Assembly: GCF_012273655.1 (NCBI RefSeq)
Contig: NZ_JAAWWP010000020.1
Span: 62,001 to 126,000 of the forward strand
Direction of reading: 5' to 3'
From: Streptomyces physcomitrii
GTDB taxonomy: Bacteria > Actinomycetota > Actinomycetes > Streptomycetales > Streptomycetaceae
Length of the DNA stretch: 64,000 nt
Shown one piece after another: positions 17,560 to 25,934 of the stretch (the stretch's first letter is position 1; every line of letters begins with the position of its first letter). The notes beneath the pieces are model-generated. The model was not told where the DNA came from. It made no database searches and worked only from the letters and a program-made list of their open reading frames with translations. The position numbers were made by a program, and so were the translations under genes.

Positions 17560-19068
17560 TTGGCCGTCTTCACTGCTTTTCCGCTGCCGTTTCATGTGTC
17601 GCGCACCGTGGAGGTCGCGAAGCCCCGGACCCTGCGGGAGCTGGAGATGATGCGGTGCAGCGCCGCGATCCGGGAGAAGCCCGAGTGGTTCGTCAAGCGG
17701 GACGACGCCGCCCTCGTCGCCAGGTGGACGCGCGAGGCCGGCGAACAGGGCCTGACCGAGGCGCAGATACGGTACGTACTCGACGAACTCGCGTACTACG
17801 CCGGGCTGCGGGACGGGCGTACCGGTGTCGAGGTCTCCGGTGTCGACGGGGTGTGGCAGTCGGACGCGCTGATCGACGAGGGGCTGAGGTCCCGGCTGCG
17901 GGCGGCGGTCCGGGTCCTCGAGGAGGTCCCGGAGGCGGAACGCGACTGGCATCCGGGCTCGGACGGCCAGGTGCTCGACCTGGTGCATCCCTCGCTGTTC
18001 TGCCTGGTGCGCGACGTGAGCGGCGCACCCGGGGAGGCGTGGCGGAACCCGGCGGACGGCTTCGCGCGCTACGAGTTCTCGGAGAAGTTCCAGTGGCTGC
18101 CCACGGACGTGACGGTCGGGGACGACGGCGAGGCGGTCTTCCGTTCGTACGTCAACAACGTCCACCCCGAGGAGCACCGCGAACTGGCCGCCGTCCTCCC
18201 GGAGCTGTTCGGGCGCATACGCCCGCTGTTCGAGAACGTCCTCACCGATCTGCTGCATCCGCGGCCGCTGCGGATCGTGGCCGACCCCCACGGCTGGTAC
18301 GAGGACGAGCCGGAGCACCCCGACCGGTCCTCCTACCCGGATGAGGACGCCTACAACGAAGCCCTCGACGCCTGGGAGAGGGCCGACGAGGACTGGTGGG
18401 AGAACCGCAGCCCGGTCATCCCGGACGCCCCGGCCTTCACCCCGCCGCCGAAGCCCGAGGACCACGCCCGGATCGACCTGCGCGGCCGCCGGCTCCAGGT
18501 CATCGTCAAGCTCGCGACCATCCACCTCACCCCGGAGAAGCCCGAGTACGCGGGCGGTTCCTGGCATGTCGAGGGAATGCTGAACGAGCGGATCGTCTCC
18601 ACCGGCCTCTACTACTGGGACAGCGAGAACATCACCGACAGCCGCCTGAGTTTCCGCGCGGCACTGGACGACCCGCGGTACGAGCAGAACGACGACAACG
18701 GCCTGCGGGAGGTCTACGGCCTGGAGGACGAGGACGCGCTGAACCAGGTCCTCGGCTCCGCCCCGACCCCGGCGGGGCGCTGCCTGGCCTTTCCCAACAT
18801 CCTCCAGCATCGCGTCGGTTCGTTCCGCCTCGCGGACCCGACCCGGCCGGGGCACCGCAAGATCCTCGCGTTCTTCCTGGTCGACCCCTCGAAGAAGATC
18901 GTCTCGACCTCCGATGTGCCGCCGCAGCAGCCCTGGTCCGAGACCTCGACCATGACGCGGGAGGAGGCCGAGGGCTACCGCGAACAGCTCATGCACGAGC
19001 GCAAGTTCTTCGTCGACGCGCACAACGAGGAGGTCTACGAACGGGAGTTCTCGCTGTGCGAGCACTGA
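17560..19068 (+). CDS. DUF4246 family protein, predicted Fe(II)/2-oxoglutarate-type oxygenase fold
   Basis: The 502-residue cytoplasmic protein starts at TTG 17560 with TGGGGGGA upstream. The C-terminal half carries the DUF4246 signature GGSWHVEGMLNERIV near residues 330-345, followed by YYWDSENI. This places a His and a Glu two residues apart, like the HxD/E of double-stranded beta-helix oxygenases. A second His in NILQHRVGSF and an Arg in GHRKILAFFLVDP near 428 could complete metal and cosubstrate sites. That assignment is my inference from spacing; the family has no established reaction known to me. DUF4246 proteins are more familiar from fungi, so occurrence here may reflect transfer. It stands alone between a DHA2 exporter and the cse operon. 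Confidence 0.8.
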   Translation: MAVFTAFPLPFHVSRTVEVAKPRTLRELEMMRCSAAIREKPEWFVKRDDAALVARWTREAGEQGLTEAQIRYVLDELAYYAGLRDGRTGVEVSGVDGVWQSDALIDEGLRSRLRAAVRVLEEVPEAERDWHPGSDGQVLDLVHPSLFCLVRDVSGAPGEAWRNPADGFARYEFSEKFQWLPTDVTVGDDGEAVFRSYVNNVHPEEHRELAAVLPELFGRIRPLFENVLTDLLHPRPLRIVADPHGWYEDEPEHPDRSSYPDEDAYNEALDAWERADEDWWENRSPVIPDAPAFTPPPKPEDHARIDLRGRRLQVIVKLATIHLTPEKPEYAGGSWHVEGMLNERIVSTGLYYWDSENITDSRLSFRAALDDPRYEQNDDNGLREVYGLEDEDALNQVLGSAPTPAGRCLAFPNILQHRVGSFRLADPTRPGHRKILAFFLVDPSKKIVSTSDVPPQQPWSETSTMTREEAEGYREQLMHERKFFVDAHNEEVYEREFSLCEH

Positions 19069-19096
19069 GGCCGGGACCCGGCCGCCCCCGAGTGCC

Positions 19097-20497
19097 TCAG
19101 TCCGTCGCCTTCGCCGGCAGCATCGGGTAGCTGCCGGTGGCGGTGGGCGCGTGCTCGGGGAGGTGGAGGACGGCCTCGGCGCCCTCGGCGGGGGCGTCGT
19201 CGGAGGGGTCCGCGGGCCGGATGTTGCGGAAGGTGAGCCGGGCGCCGAGGACCCGGGCCTGACCGGCGGCGATGGTGAGGCCGAGGCCGTGGCCGCGGCC
19301 CGCCCGGTCGCGGCTGCCGGTGCGGAAGCGGCTGGGGCCCTCGGCGAGGAGCTCCTCCGGGAAACCGGGGCCGTGGTCGCGCACCCGCAGGTTCCGGCCG
19401 TCGACGGTGACCTCGATGGGGGTGCCGCCGTGCCGGGCGGCGTTGGCGAGCAGATTGCCGAGGATGCGCTCCAGGCGGCGCGGGTCGGTGGTGACCTCGG
19501 ACTCCCGGGCGACCTGCACGCTCACCCCGGGGCCGAAGGTGCCCGCCCGCCGGGTCACGAACTCGCCGAGCAGGATGTCCTGGAGTTCGGCCCGCTCGGC
19601 GGCGCTGTCCAGCCGGGCCACTTCGAGGACGTCCTCGACCAGGGTGCGCAGCGCCTGCGCGCGGTCCTTCACCAGCTCGCTCGGGCGGCCCGGCGGCAGC
19701 AGCTCGGCCGCGGTGAGCAGTCCGGTCACCGGGGTGCGCAGCTCGTGCGCGATGTCCGCGGTCACCCGGCGCTCGGCCTCCAGGCGCTGCCGCAGCGCGT
19801 CCGCCATGCCGTCCACGGCGCGGGCCAGGTCGTCGGTCTCGTCGCGGACGACACCGCCGATGGCCTCCCGTACCCGTACGTCCGACTCGCCCTGGGCGAC
19901 CTCGCGGGCCGCGGTGGCCGCCTTGCGCAGCCGCTTCGAGAGCTGGCCGCCGATCAGCACGCCGAGGGCGCAGCCGCCGAGGACCACCGAGAGGGAGCCG
20001 ATCCACAGCACCCGGTCGAGGTCGGCGAGGACGGTGGCGTTGCGGTCGTTGAAGCGGCTGTGCAGGGAGAGGACATGCCCGTCGGCGAGCGGGACCGCGG
20101 CCCAGATGTCGGGGGCGCCGGAGCGGGTCGAGGCGACGTAGGTGATCCGCCGTCCGGCCTGGGCGCGCTCGCGCACCATCTTCGGCATCTCGGGGTCGTC
20201 GACGTTGGAGCCGAACTGCTCGCGCCCGCTGGCCTCGTAGATCCGCTGCGCGAACTGGACCCGCTCGTCCTGCACATCGCGGGCGTTGTCCAGCATGGAG
20301 ACCTGGGCGGCGTTGTGCACGACCAGGCTGAGGGCGAGGGCGACCAGCGCGCCGACCAGGGCGATGGCCGCGCTCATCTTCCAGCGCAGCCCGCCGCGCA
20401 GCGAGCTGCGGACCCGGGCGGGCAGCAGCCGCCCGCGGAAGTCGCTCATCCCCGCCACCACCCCGTGCCTCGCCCCGCTCACGCCCCGGCCTTCCAC
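19097..20497 (-). CDS. cseC: Sensor histidine kinase CseC
   Basis: The kinase of about 466 residues is the envelope-stress sensor that phosphorylates CseB. Residues 45-65 (MSAAIALVGALVALALSLVV) form the first membrane segment. An extracytoplasmic sensor region of roughly 100 residues and a second membrane segment (IGSLSVVLGGCALGVLIGG) follow. After a HAMP linker, the H box is ADIAHELRTPVTGLL near 270, the N box RILGNLLANAARHG near 360, and the G boxes DHGPGFPEEL and GHGLGLTIA. The start is uncertain: GTG 20497, GTG 20479 (with GGAAGG upstream) or ATG 20449. It is the last gene of sigE-cseA-cseB-cseC, six bases after cseB. Known inducers in S. coelicolor are cell-wall antibiotics. Confidence 0.94.
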   Translation of the reverse strand: MEGRGVSGARHGVVAGMSDFRGRLLPARVRSSLRGGLRWKMSAAIALVGALVALALSLVVHNAAQVSMLDNARDVQDERVQFAQRIYEASGREQFGSNVDDPEMPKMVRERAQAGRRITYVASTRSGAPDIWAAVPLADGHVLSLHSRFNDRNATVLADLDRVLWIGSLSVVLGGCALGVLIGGQLSKRLRKAATAAREVAQGESDVRVREAIGGVVRDETDDLARAVDGMADALRQRLEAERRVTADIAHELRTPVTGLLTAAELLPPGRPSELVKDRAQALRTLVEDVLEVARLDSAAERAELQDILLGEFVTRRAGTFGPGVSVQVARESEVTTDPRRLERILGNLLANAARHGGTPIEVTVDGRNLRVRDHGPGFPEELLAEGPSRFRTGSRDRAGRGHGLGLTIAAGQARVLGARLTFRNIRPADPSDDAPAEGAEAVLHLPEHAPTATGSYPMLPAKATD

Positions 20498-20503
20498 CCG
20501 TGC

Positions 20504-21217
20504 TCAGCCCCGCAGCTTGTAGCCGAAGCCGCGGACCGTCTCGATGCGGTCCTGGCCGATCTTGGTGCGCAGCCGCTGGACGTGCACGTCCACCACCCGG
20601 GTGTCGCCGCCCCAGCCGTACTCCCAGACCCGCTCCAGGAGCTTGTCACGGGAGAGCACGGTGCCCGGCACCCGGGAGAACTCCAGGAGCAGCCGCATCT
20701 CGGTCGGGGTCAGCGAGAGCAGCTCGCCCGCGCGGCGGACCTCCATGCCCTCCGTGTCGATCTCCAGCTCCCCGAAGTGCAGGGTGCTCTCCTCGGCCGG
20801 CGGCGCCTCGGCCCGCTCCGGCTCCTTGGCCGCCGCCCCGCTCGCGTGCCCGAAGCGCCGCAGCACCGCGCGGATGCGGGCCACCAGGACGGCACCCTCG
20901 AAGGGCTTGGTGACGTAGTCGTCGGCGCCCGCCTCCAGGCCGAGCACCACGTCGATGGAGTCGGCGCGGGCGGAGAGCATGATCACCGGCACCGTGGACT
21001 CGTCGCGGATGCGGCGGCACAGGCTGACCCCGTCCAGGCCCGGCACCATCACGTCGAGCAGCGCGATGTCCGGCCGTACGGAACGGAAGGACTCCAGGCC
21101 GCTGAGCCCGTCGGCCACCGCGGTGACGGTGAAGCCGTCGCGCTCCAGGGCGAGCTGGGTCGCCTCCCGGATGACGTCGTCGTCCTCGACGAACAGGACA
21201 TGGGTCTGCTGGTTCAT
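20504..21217 (-). CDS. cseB: Response regulator CseB (OmpR/PhoB family)
   Basis: The 237-residue protein is the transcription activator of the sigE promoter. The receiver domain has the acidic pair in FVEDDDVI near residues 9-16, the phospho-acceptor in LLDVMVPG near 53-60, and the Lys in TKPFEG near 103-108. A linker rich in Ala/Glu (about 122-142) leads to a winged-helix DNA-binding domain (LTPTEMRLLLEFSR, then TRVVDVHVQRLRTKIG, ending RGFGYKLRG). It lies 60 bases after cseA; the spacer contains three copies of a GCTCTTC repeat (about 21257-21280). Confidence 0.96.
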   Translation of the reverse strand: MNQQTHVLFVEDDDVIREATQLALERDGFTVTAVADGLSGLESFRSVRPDIALLDVMVPGLDGVSLCRRIRDESTVPVIMLSARADSIDVVLGLEAGADDYVTKPFEGAVLVARIRAVLRRFGHASGAAAKEPERAEAPPAEESTLHFGELEIDTEGMEVRRAGELLSLTPTEMRLLLEFSRVPGTVLSRDKLLERVWEYGWGGDTRVVDVHVQRLRTKIGQDRIETVRGFGYKLRG

Positions 21218-21277
21218 CGCTCGCTGCCGCTCCCGCTTCCTCGGCTCTGGCTCTCTGCTCTTCGGCTCTTCAGCTCT

Positions 21278-21895
21278 TCAGCTCTGCGAGGGCGGGCTCT
21301 GCCCGTCGCCGACGGCGTTGCTGTAGTCGTTGTGGGTGCGGTTCTGCTCGGTGAAGCGGCCGCCCACCCACCGGTAGGTGATGACATCCTCGCCGGAGGG
21401 GGAGGCGATGGGGTCGTCCTGTCCGTAGAACTGCCGGGTGACCACCAGGTCCCCGCGGTCGATCTCGGAGTACACCGGCGGTTCCTCGGAGCCGAAGACA
21501 TGCACCCAGGAGCCGCCCGTGTACCGGTAGACGAAGGTGCCGATGCCGACCGCGTCCGCGCAGGTCATCACGTTGACCAGGACATCGCTCGTGGTGCCGC
21601 CGGTGAGGTCGCCGTAGCTGACGTCGACCGGGTAGCGCCGGCCGCCGCAGGGGGTGAGGTTCTCCCGGATGTCCGGGCCGACCTTCGGGTCCTGGCGCAG
21701 CAGGGCGACCGCGTCGACCTTGCTGCCCGGGCTGGGCGCCGGGCTCGGCCGGGACACCGGCTCCGAGGTGCGCCCCGGACCCTCGTCGCGCACCCCCGTG
21801 CCGTTGGTCCCGCAGGCAGTCGCCAGGACGCCGAGAGCGGCGAGCACGACTCCCGCCGCACCCGCCGCCGCCGAACTCCGTACTAGGCCGCGCAC
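21278..21895 (-). CDS. cseA: CseA lipoprotein, negative modulator of the SigE response
   Basis: The 205-residue product has a lipoprotein signal: basic start (RGLVRSS), hydrophobic core (AGAAGVVLAALGVLATAC) with lipobox LATAC and the modified Cys near residue 29. The mature part begins with a Pro/Ser-rich tether and a folded region with two further Cys (TPCGGRRYP, VMTCADA). CseA is known in S. coelicolor as a lipoprotein that dampens the sigE response, probably from outside the membrane. The GTG at 21895 lies inside the sigE 3' end (13-base overlap) with GGAGAG upstream, so translation is coupled to sigE. Longer in-frame extensions upstream overlap sigE and were rejected. Confidence 0.92.
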   Translation of the reverse strand: MRGLVRSSAAAGAAGVVLAALGVLATACGTNGTGVRDEGPGRTSEPVSRPSPAPSPGSKVDAVALLRQDPKVGPDIRENLTPCGGRRYPVDVSYGDLTGGTTSDVLVNVMTCADAVGIGTFVYRYTGGSWVHVFGSEEPPVYSEIDRGDLVVTRQFYGQDDPIASPSGEDVITYRWVGGRFTEQNRTHNDYSNAVGDGQSPPSQS

Positions 21896-22491
21896 CGACT
21901 TGGCTCTCCGTTCATCTGGTCCCCGCCGTCCCGCTCGCCGAGCCCACCGCGCTCGCCCCCGGACTCCCGGCCGCGGCCGTCCCGAGGGCCCGGCACCGCG
22001 TTCTCCCGGCGCTCCAGCTCCTCGCGGAGCCGCGCCAGGGCCCGGTGCAGCGTGCTCTTGACGGTGCCGGTGGACATGCCGAGCGCGGCGGCGGTCTCCT
22101 CGGTGGACATCTGCTCCCAGTGTCGCAGCACCACGACACTGCGCTGCTTCGGTGCCAGGACCGCCATGATGTCCCGCAGCAGCTCCCGGTCGGCCTGCTG
22201 CTCGGTGGTGTCCTCGACGCTGGACTCCGGCAGCTGCTCGGTCGGTATCTCCTCCAGCTTGCGGGCGCGCCACCACTCGGTCCGGGTGTTGATCATGACC
22301 CGGCGCAGATAGGCGTCGGCCAGCCGCTTGTCGGCGATGCCCTCCCAGCGCCCGTAGGTCCGCACCAGCGCGGTCTGCAGGAGGTCCTGCGCCTCCACGG
22401 GATCGGGGACAAGCCGTCGGGCACTGCGCAGCAGGGCGTCCTGCCGCGTGCGGACGTACTCCTCGAAGTCGAGCACCTCTGCCTGTGCCAC
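21883..22491 (-). CDS. sigE: ECF sigma factor SigE (cell-envelope stress)
   Basis: The 202-residue factor directs RNA polymerase to cell-envelope genes. Region 2 is seen in EFEEYVRTRQDALLRSA-like sequence (here DFEEYVRTRQDALLR) near residues 8-22, with DLLQTALVRTYGRW near 37-50 and RRVMINTRTEWWRARK near 64-79. Region 4 follows from about 110 (VLAPKQRSVVVLRHWEQMS, then TEETAAALGMSTGTVKSTL). A Gly/Arg/Glu-rich tail of about 40 residues extends past region 4. The start is GTG 22491 with GGAGG upstream. Expression in S. coelicolor depends on CseB. No anti-sigma factor is needed; control is at transcription. A palindrome at 22521-22547 may be part of that control. Confidence 0.95.
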   Translation of the reverse strand: MAQAEVLDFEEYVRTRQDALLRSARRLVPDPVEAQDLLQTALVRTYGRWEGIADKRLADAYLRRVMINTRTEWWRARKLEEIPTEQLPESSVEDTTEQQADRELLRDIMAVLAPKQRSVVVLRHWEQMSTEETAAALGMSTGTVKSTLHRALARLREELERRENAVPGPRDGRGRESGGERGGLGERDGGDQMNGEPSRCAA

Positions 22492-22520
22492 TGCTACCGC
22501 CTCCGGTCCCCGTGTGCCAG

Positions 22521-22547
22521 TTCCCTCGTACCTCTGCGGTACGGGAA
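22521..22547. promoter_or_regulatory. Palindrome in the sigE promoter region
   Basis: TTCCCTCGTACC (22521-22532) and GGTACGGGAA (22538-22547) form a near-perfect inverted repeat with a two-base bulge and a five-base centre. It lies 30-56 bases upstream of the sigE start. It is a candidate CseB site or early leader hairpin. Confidence 0.45.
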
Positions 22548-22593
22548 GGACGCTACGGAGGCGTTGTCACGGCGCGGTGCGGACCAGCGCGCG

Positions 22594-22643
22594 AGGGGCG
22601 CACGAGCAGCCGTCGGTTGTGTAACAGCGGCTCGTGCGCCCCT
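22594..22643 (-). terminator. 14-bp inverted repeat between mutY and sigE
   Basis: AGGGGCGCACGAGC (22594-22607) pairs perfectly with GCTCGTGCGCCCCT (22630-22643) around a 22-base loop. It begins 16 bases beyond the mutY stop on the minus strand and would insulate sigE from mutY transcription. It has no T run. Confidence 0.65.
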
Positions 22644-22658
22644 CGGTAGGCGCTGCGA

Positions 22659-23606
22659 TCAGGGCTTTTGTCCGGAAGGGGGGCCTGTGGGCAGTCGGTA
22701 GAGGCCGCCCGGCAGCGGCTCGACCAGGCCGTCCGAGACCAGCCCGTCCAGGGCGCGCGCCCGCTGGATCCGGTCGTCCCAGACGCGTTCGAGGGCGGCC
22801 CGCGGCACCGGCCCCGGAGACTCCCGCAGCACGGCGAGCAGCTTGCCCCGCACCTGCCGGTCGGTGCCCGCGTACGACTGGGTCCGGCGCGGCGGCCCCA
22901 CGTGCTCGGGCTTGCCGGCGAGGCGCCAGGCGCACTGCCCGGAGATCGGGCAGGCGCCGCAGTTCTCGTTGCGCGCCGTGCACAGCACCGCGCCGAGTTC
23001 CATGGAGGCGGCGGCCCAGCGGGCGGCGGTCCGCTCCTCCTCGGGCAGCAGGGCGCGGGCGAGCTTGCGTTCGGCGGCGGTGGTCGCGTTCGGCGGGTAC
23101 TGGCTGCCGGTCACCGCCCGGGCGAAGACCCGGCGCACATTGGTGTCCAGCACGGCATGCCGCTGCCCGTAGGCGAAGGAGGCGACCGCCGCGGCGGTGT
23201 ACTCCCCGATCCCGGGCAGGGCGAGCAGCTGGGCGTGCTGGGCGGGTACGTCCCCGCCGTGGCGTTCCGTTATGGCGAGCGCGGCACCGTGCAGCCGCAG
23301 GGCGCGGCGCGGGTAGCCGAGCCGGCCCCAGGCGCGCACGGCCTCGCCGGGCGCCTCCTCGGCCAGGTCGGCGGGGCGCGGCCAGCGGGCCATCCACTGC
23401 TCGTAGACGGGCAGCACCCGGGCGACGGGGGTCTGCTGCAGCATGAACTCGCTGACCATCACGCCCCAGGCGCCCGCCTCGGGGCGCCGCCACGGCAGGT
23501 CGCGGGCGTGGTCCTCGAACCAGGTGATCACCGGCTCGTGGAGGGCGCTGTGCGCGCTGGGTGTATCGGCGGCTGTGCTCTGCATGGGCTTCGTTGGCGC
23601 AGTCAT
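22659..23606 (-). CDS. mutY: A/G-specific adenine glycosylase MutY
   Basis: The 315-residue enzyme removes adenine mispaired with 8-oxoguanine. The catalytic Glu lies in SEFMLQQTPVARV near residues 53-65. The helix-hairpin-helix is LPGIGEYTAAAVASFA near 138-153, with the catalytic Asp in VLDTNVRRVF near 160-169. The iron-sulfur ligands follow the C-x6-C-x2-C-x5-C pattern (CTARNENC, CPISGQC) near 217-233. It has a shortened C-terminal region relative to E. coli MutY. ATG 23606 was chosen; an open frame continues upstream but has no family similarity. A 14-bp inverted repeat separates it from sigE downstream. Confidence 0.95.
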   Translation of the reverse strand: MTAPTKPMQSTAADTPSAHSALHEPVITWFEDHARDLPWRRPEAGAWGVMVSEFMLQQTPVARVLPVYEQWMARWPRPADLAEEAPGEAVRAWGRLGYPRRALRLHGAALAITERHGGDVPAQHAQLLALPGIGEYTAAAVASFAYGQRHAVLDTNVRRVFARAVTGSQYPPNATTAAERKLARALLPEEERTAARWAAASMELGAVLCTARNENCGACPISGQCAWRLAGKPEHVGPPRRTQSYAGTDRQVRGKLLAVLRESPGPVPRAALERVWDDRIQRARALDGLVSDGLVEPLPGGLYRLPTGPPSGQKP

Positions 23607-24058
23607 GGCACGTCCGATCCTGCCACGCCCCCGCCCGCACACCGCAGACGCGTGGCCGCACGGGCGCGGCACGACACCCGGGAAGAGCAGTGGGGGCAGA
23701 GGGAGGGGGAGCTGGGGGAGGGCCCGGAATGCGGGGGTGGGAGCTCTCCGCCAGGGGTGGGGGACGGTCTCGTACGAGGTGAGGGGCCGTCTCCTGTACG
23801 AGGCGGGCGGGTGGCCGGGTGGGTGCTGTCGCCCGCGGGTGGGAGGGGGCGCGGGCGGCAGTCGGGGTGCTCAAGTGGCTTGGCGCGCAGGTGAGTTCAG
23901 GGGGCCTGGTGTGCGGGAGAGGCGAGTACGGAGAGTGAGGGGAGGTCTGCTGATCGTGAGACGTGTGCCTCAACTCCCGTTCTGCTGACCGGTGATCCGG
24001 AAAATCGGGGTCCCAGGCGGCGGGTGGGGCAGGACAACTCCCCGTTCTCTCGTAGAGT
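23607..24058. other. Spacer upstream of mutY, G-rich, no gene
   Basis: About 450 bases with no convincing coding sequence. The plus strand is strongly purine-rich from 23680 to 23960, including the G-run cluster at 23692-23722. No palindrome or clear promoter was recognised for mutY. A TAGAGT hexamer near 24050 may serve the downstream plus-strand gene. Confidence 0.5.
23692..23722 (+). other. Potential G-quadruplex sequence
   Basis: Five runs of at least three G are separated by one to four bases (runs at 23692-23696, 23701-23703, 23705-23709, 23714-23718, 23720-23722). This fits the usual G-quadruplex rule. It lies 86-116 bases upstream of the mutY start, on the non-template side for minus-strand transcription as C-rich RNA. 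Confidence 0.55.
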
Positions 24059-24064
24059 TTGGGC

Positions 24065-24868
24065 GTGGGATCAATGCGCAATCCTGTCGGGCCGCTCCCC
24101 TCCTCCATCTACTGGCGGCGGAGGGCCGTTCTGCTGGCCCTGGTCGCGGTGCTGGCCCTCGTGGTGATCTGGGCGGTCACCGCGGGCGGCGGAGGCGGCG
24201 AGGACAAGGGCGCGGACAGCCCCGGCAAGGGCAGCGGCCCGGCGAGTTCGATCACGCCGGGGCCCTCCGGCTCCGGACCCGCGATCAGTGAACACCCGGG
24301 CGGGCGCGACGAGTCGGACACCGGCGGCAGCGGCGGCGAGGACAGCGGCGGCTCCGGCGGCGGTGACGAGAACGGCGCGGGCGGCTCCGGCGGCGACGAC
24401 GGCAAGGGCGGCTCGGGTGGCGCGGGCGGCGGCGCGGGCGACAAGCTTCCGGCGGGCAGCAGCCTCCCCGCCTGCACCGAGGGCTCGGTGACCCTGAAGC
24501 TGCGCAGCGTCCGCAACCGCTACGCGCCCGGTCAGACCCCCGAGCTGGTCCTCACCGCCAAGAACGCGGGCGGCAAGGAGTGCAAGGCCGACCTCGGCGA
24601 CAAGAAGACCGTCCTGACCATCACGAAGGCGGACGGCGACGTCGAGATCTGGTCCTCCGAGGACTGCCCGAAGAGCGAGGCCAGCTGGCCGGTACGGGTA
24701 CCGGCCGAGGGGAGCGCGACCCGTACCGTGCGCTGGGACCGCAAGCCGAGCGCCCCTGAGTGCGCCACCCCCGAAGAGGACTCCGCGGCCCCCGGTACCT
24801 ACCTGGCGGAGGCGAAGGGCCCCGGCGGCAAGAAGGCCCAGGCCTCCTTCGTCCTCGCCGCCGACTGA
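24065..24868 (+). CDS. Membrane-anchored extracytoplasmic protein with Gly/Ser linker
   Basis: The product of about 267 residues has one membrane segment near 18-38 (RRAVLLALVAVLALVVIWAV), then a roughly 90-residue Gly/Ser/Asp-rich linker, then a folded domain from about 135 (LPACTEGSVTLKLRSVRNRYAPGQTPELVLTAKN, quoted only for its start LPACTEGS) with four Cys likely to form disulfides (PACTE, KECKAD, EDCPKS, PECATP). The domain looks like a beta-sandwich seen in actinobacterial surface proteins of unknown function. Start is uncertain between GTG 24065 and ATG 24074; TAGAGT at about 24051-24056 suggests a leaderless message. Confidence 0.82.
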   Translation: MGSMRNPVGPLPSSIYWRRRAVLLALVAVLALVVIWAVTAGGGGGEDKGADSPGKGSGPASSITPGPSGSGPAISEHPGGRDESDTGGSGGEDSGGSGGGDENGAGGSGGDDGKGGSGGAGGGAGDKLPAGSSLPACTEGSVTLKLRSVRNRYAPGQTPELVLTAKNAGGKECKADLGDKKTVLTITKADGDVEIWSSEDCPKSEASWPVRVPAEGSATRTVRWDRKPSAPECATPEEDSAAPGTYLAEAKGPGGKKAQASFVLAAD

Positions 24869-25108
24869 GGCGCGGGCCGCCTTCGTACCGGCGGCGGGGT
24901 GCTGCTGGGCGGACTGCTGAGCGGCGGACGTTGGGCGGCTGATTGCTGAGTGAGGCGCGGGGCTCCCCCGTCCCGCCGCCGACCGAGCGGAGAGGCGCGG
25001 GGCTGCGGTGTGCGTCCGCCGCCGCTGCAACCGCTTCCCCGCATCGCGCGTCACCCCAGGTGAGCAGGGCTCTGAGGCGAGGGCCCGGATCGGTGAAGGG
25101 GAGCGTTC

Positions 25109-25732
25109 ATGGCCGTACGCGGCAGTCGTTATCTGTACCTCGCGCGGCACGGGGAGGCGCAGTCCGAGGACGGCCTGACCGGGAACGGCCGCCGCCAGGC
25201 GGAACTGCTCGGCGAGCGGCTGCGGGACGTGCCGCTCACGGCCGTCCACCACGGGCCGCTGCCCCGCGCCGCGCAGACCGCCGCGCTCGCCGCCGCCCGG
25301 CTTGACGGCGTACCGCTGCGGGAGTCCGAGGCCGCCGGGGACTATGTGCCGTACGTGCCTCAGGCCGCCGAACTGCCCGAGGACAGCGCCGAGCGGCTCC
25401 TCGGCTTCCTGTCGGCCACCACCGAGGAGGAGCGCGTCGAGGGGGCCGCGCTCGCCCGCCGGGCCCTGGACCGGTTCACCGGACCCGCCCCGGGCGAGGC
25501 GACCGTGCACGAACTCGTCGTCACCCACAACTTCCTGCTCGGCTGGCTGGTCCGCGAGGCGCTCTCGGCCCCGGCCTGGCGCTGGCTGGGCCTCGACCAC
25601 GCCAACGCGGCGCTCACGGTGATCCGCTACACCCCCGGCCGCCCCACCGCCCTGCTCGTCCAGAACGACATGAGCCACCTGCCGGCCGAACTGCGCTGGA
25701 CGGGGCTGCCGGCTGAGCCACGTCACCTCTGA
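25109..25732 (+). CDS. Histidine phosphatase superfamily protein (phosphoglycerate mutase-like)
   Basis: The 207-residue cytoplasmic protein has the catalytic LARHGEAQ motif near residues 11-18, whose His is the phospho-acceptor, HHGPLPRAAQT near 47-57 with the Arg of the second phosphate contact, an acidic EGAALARRALDRF stretch, and the second catalytic His in VVTHNFLLGW near 136-145. All catalytic residues expected are present. The branch is broad (phosphoglycerate mutase, sugar or nucleotide phosphatases), so the substrate is not predicted. ATG 25109 follows GGGGAG by five bases. Confidence 0.88.
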   Translation: MAVRGSRYLYLARHGEAQSEDGLTGNGRRQAELLGERLRDVPLTAVHHGPLPRAAQTAALAAARLDGVPLRESEAAGDYVPYVPQAAELPEDSAERLLGFLSATTEEERVEGAALARRALDRFTGPAPGEATVHELVVTHNFLLGWLVREALSAPAWRWLGLDHANAALTVIRYTPGRPTALLVQNDMSHLPAELRWTGLPAEPRHL

Positions 25733-25934
25733 GCCGCCTCTGCGTCACCTCTGAGGGGGTGGTGCGCGGGCTCGGGTGCGTGGGCGGGGCGAGCGCGTAC
25801 GAGGGTCGGGTGATCGGGGAGGCGGGCGCTCGGGTACGCGGATGCTCGGGCGCTCGGGCAGGGTGCGGGTGGGTGCGGGCCCGGACGTCGCGTGGGTTTG
25901 CCCGGTGCCGGGTGGCGTGGAACCCTCCGCCGGT

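Noticed and set aside
22567..24108. A 513-codon minus-strand frame overlapping mutY.
   Set aside because: mutY in another frame on the same strand has all catalytic motifs; this one has none.
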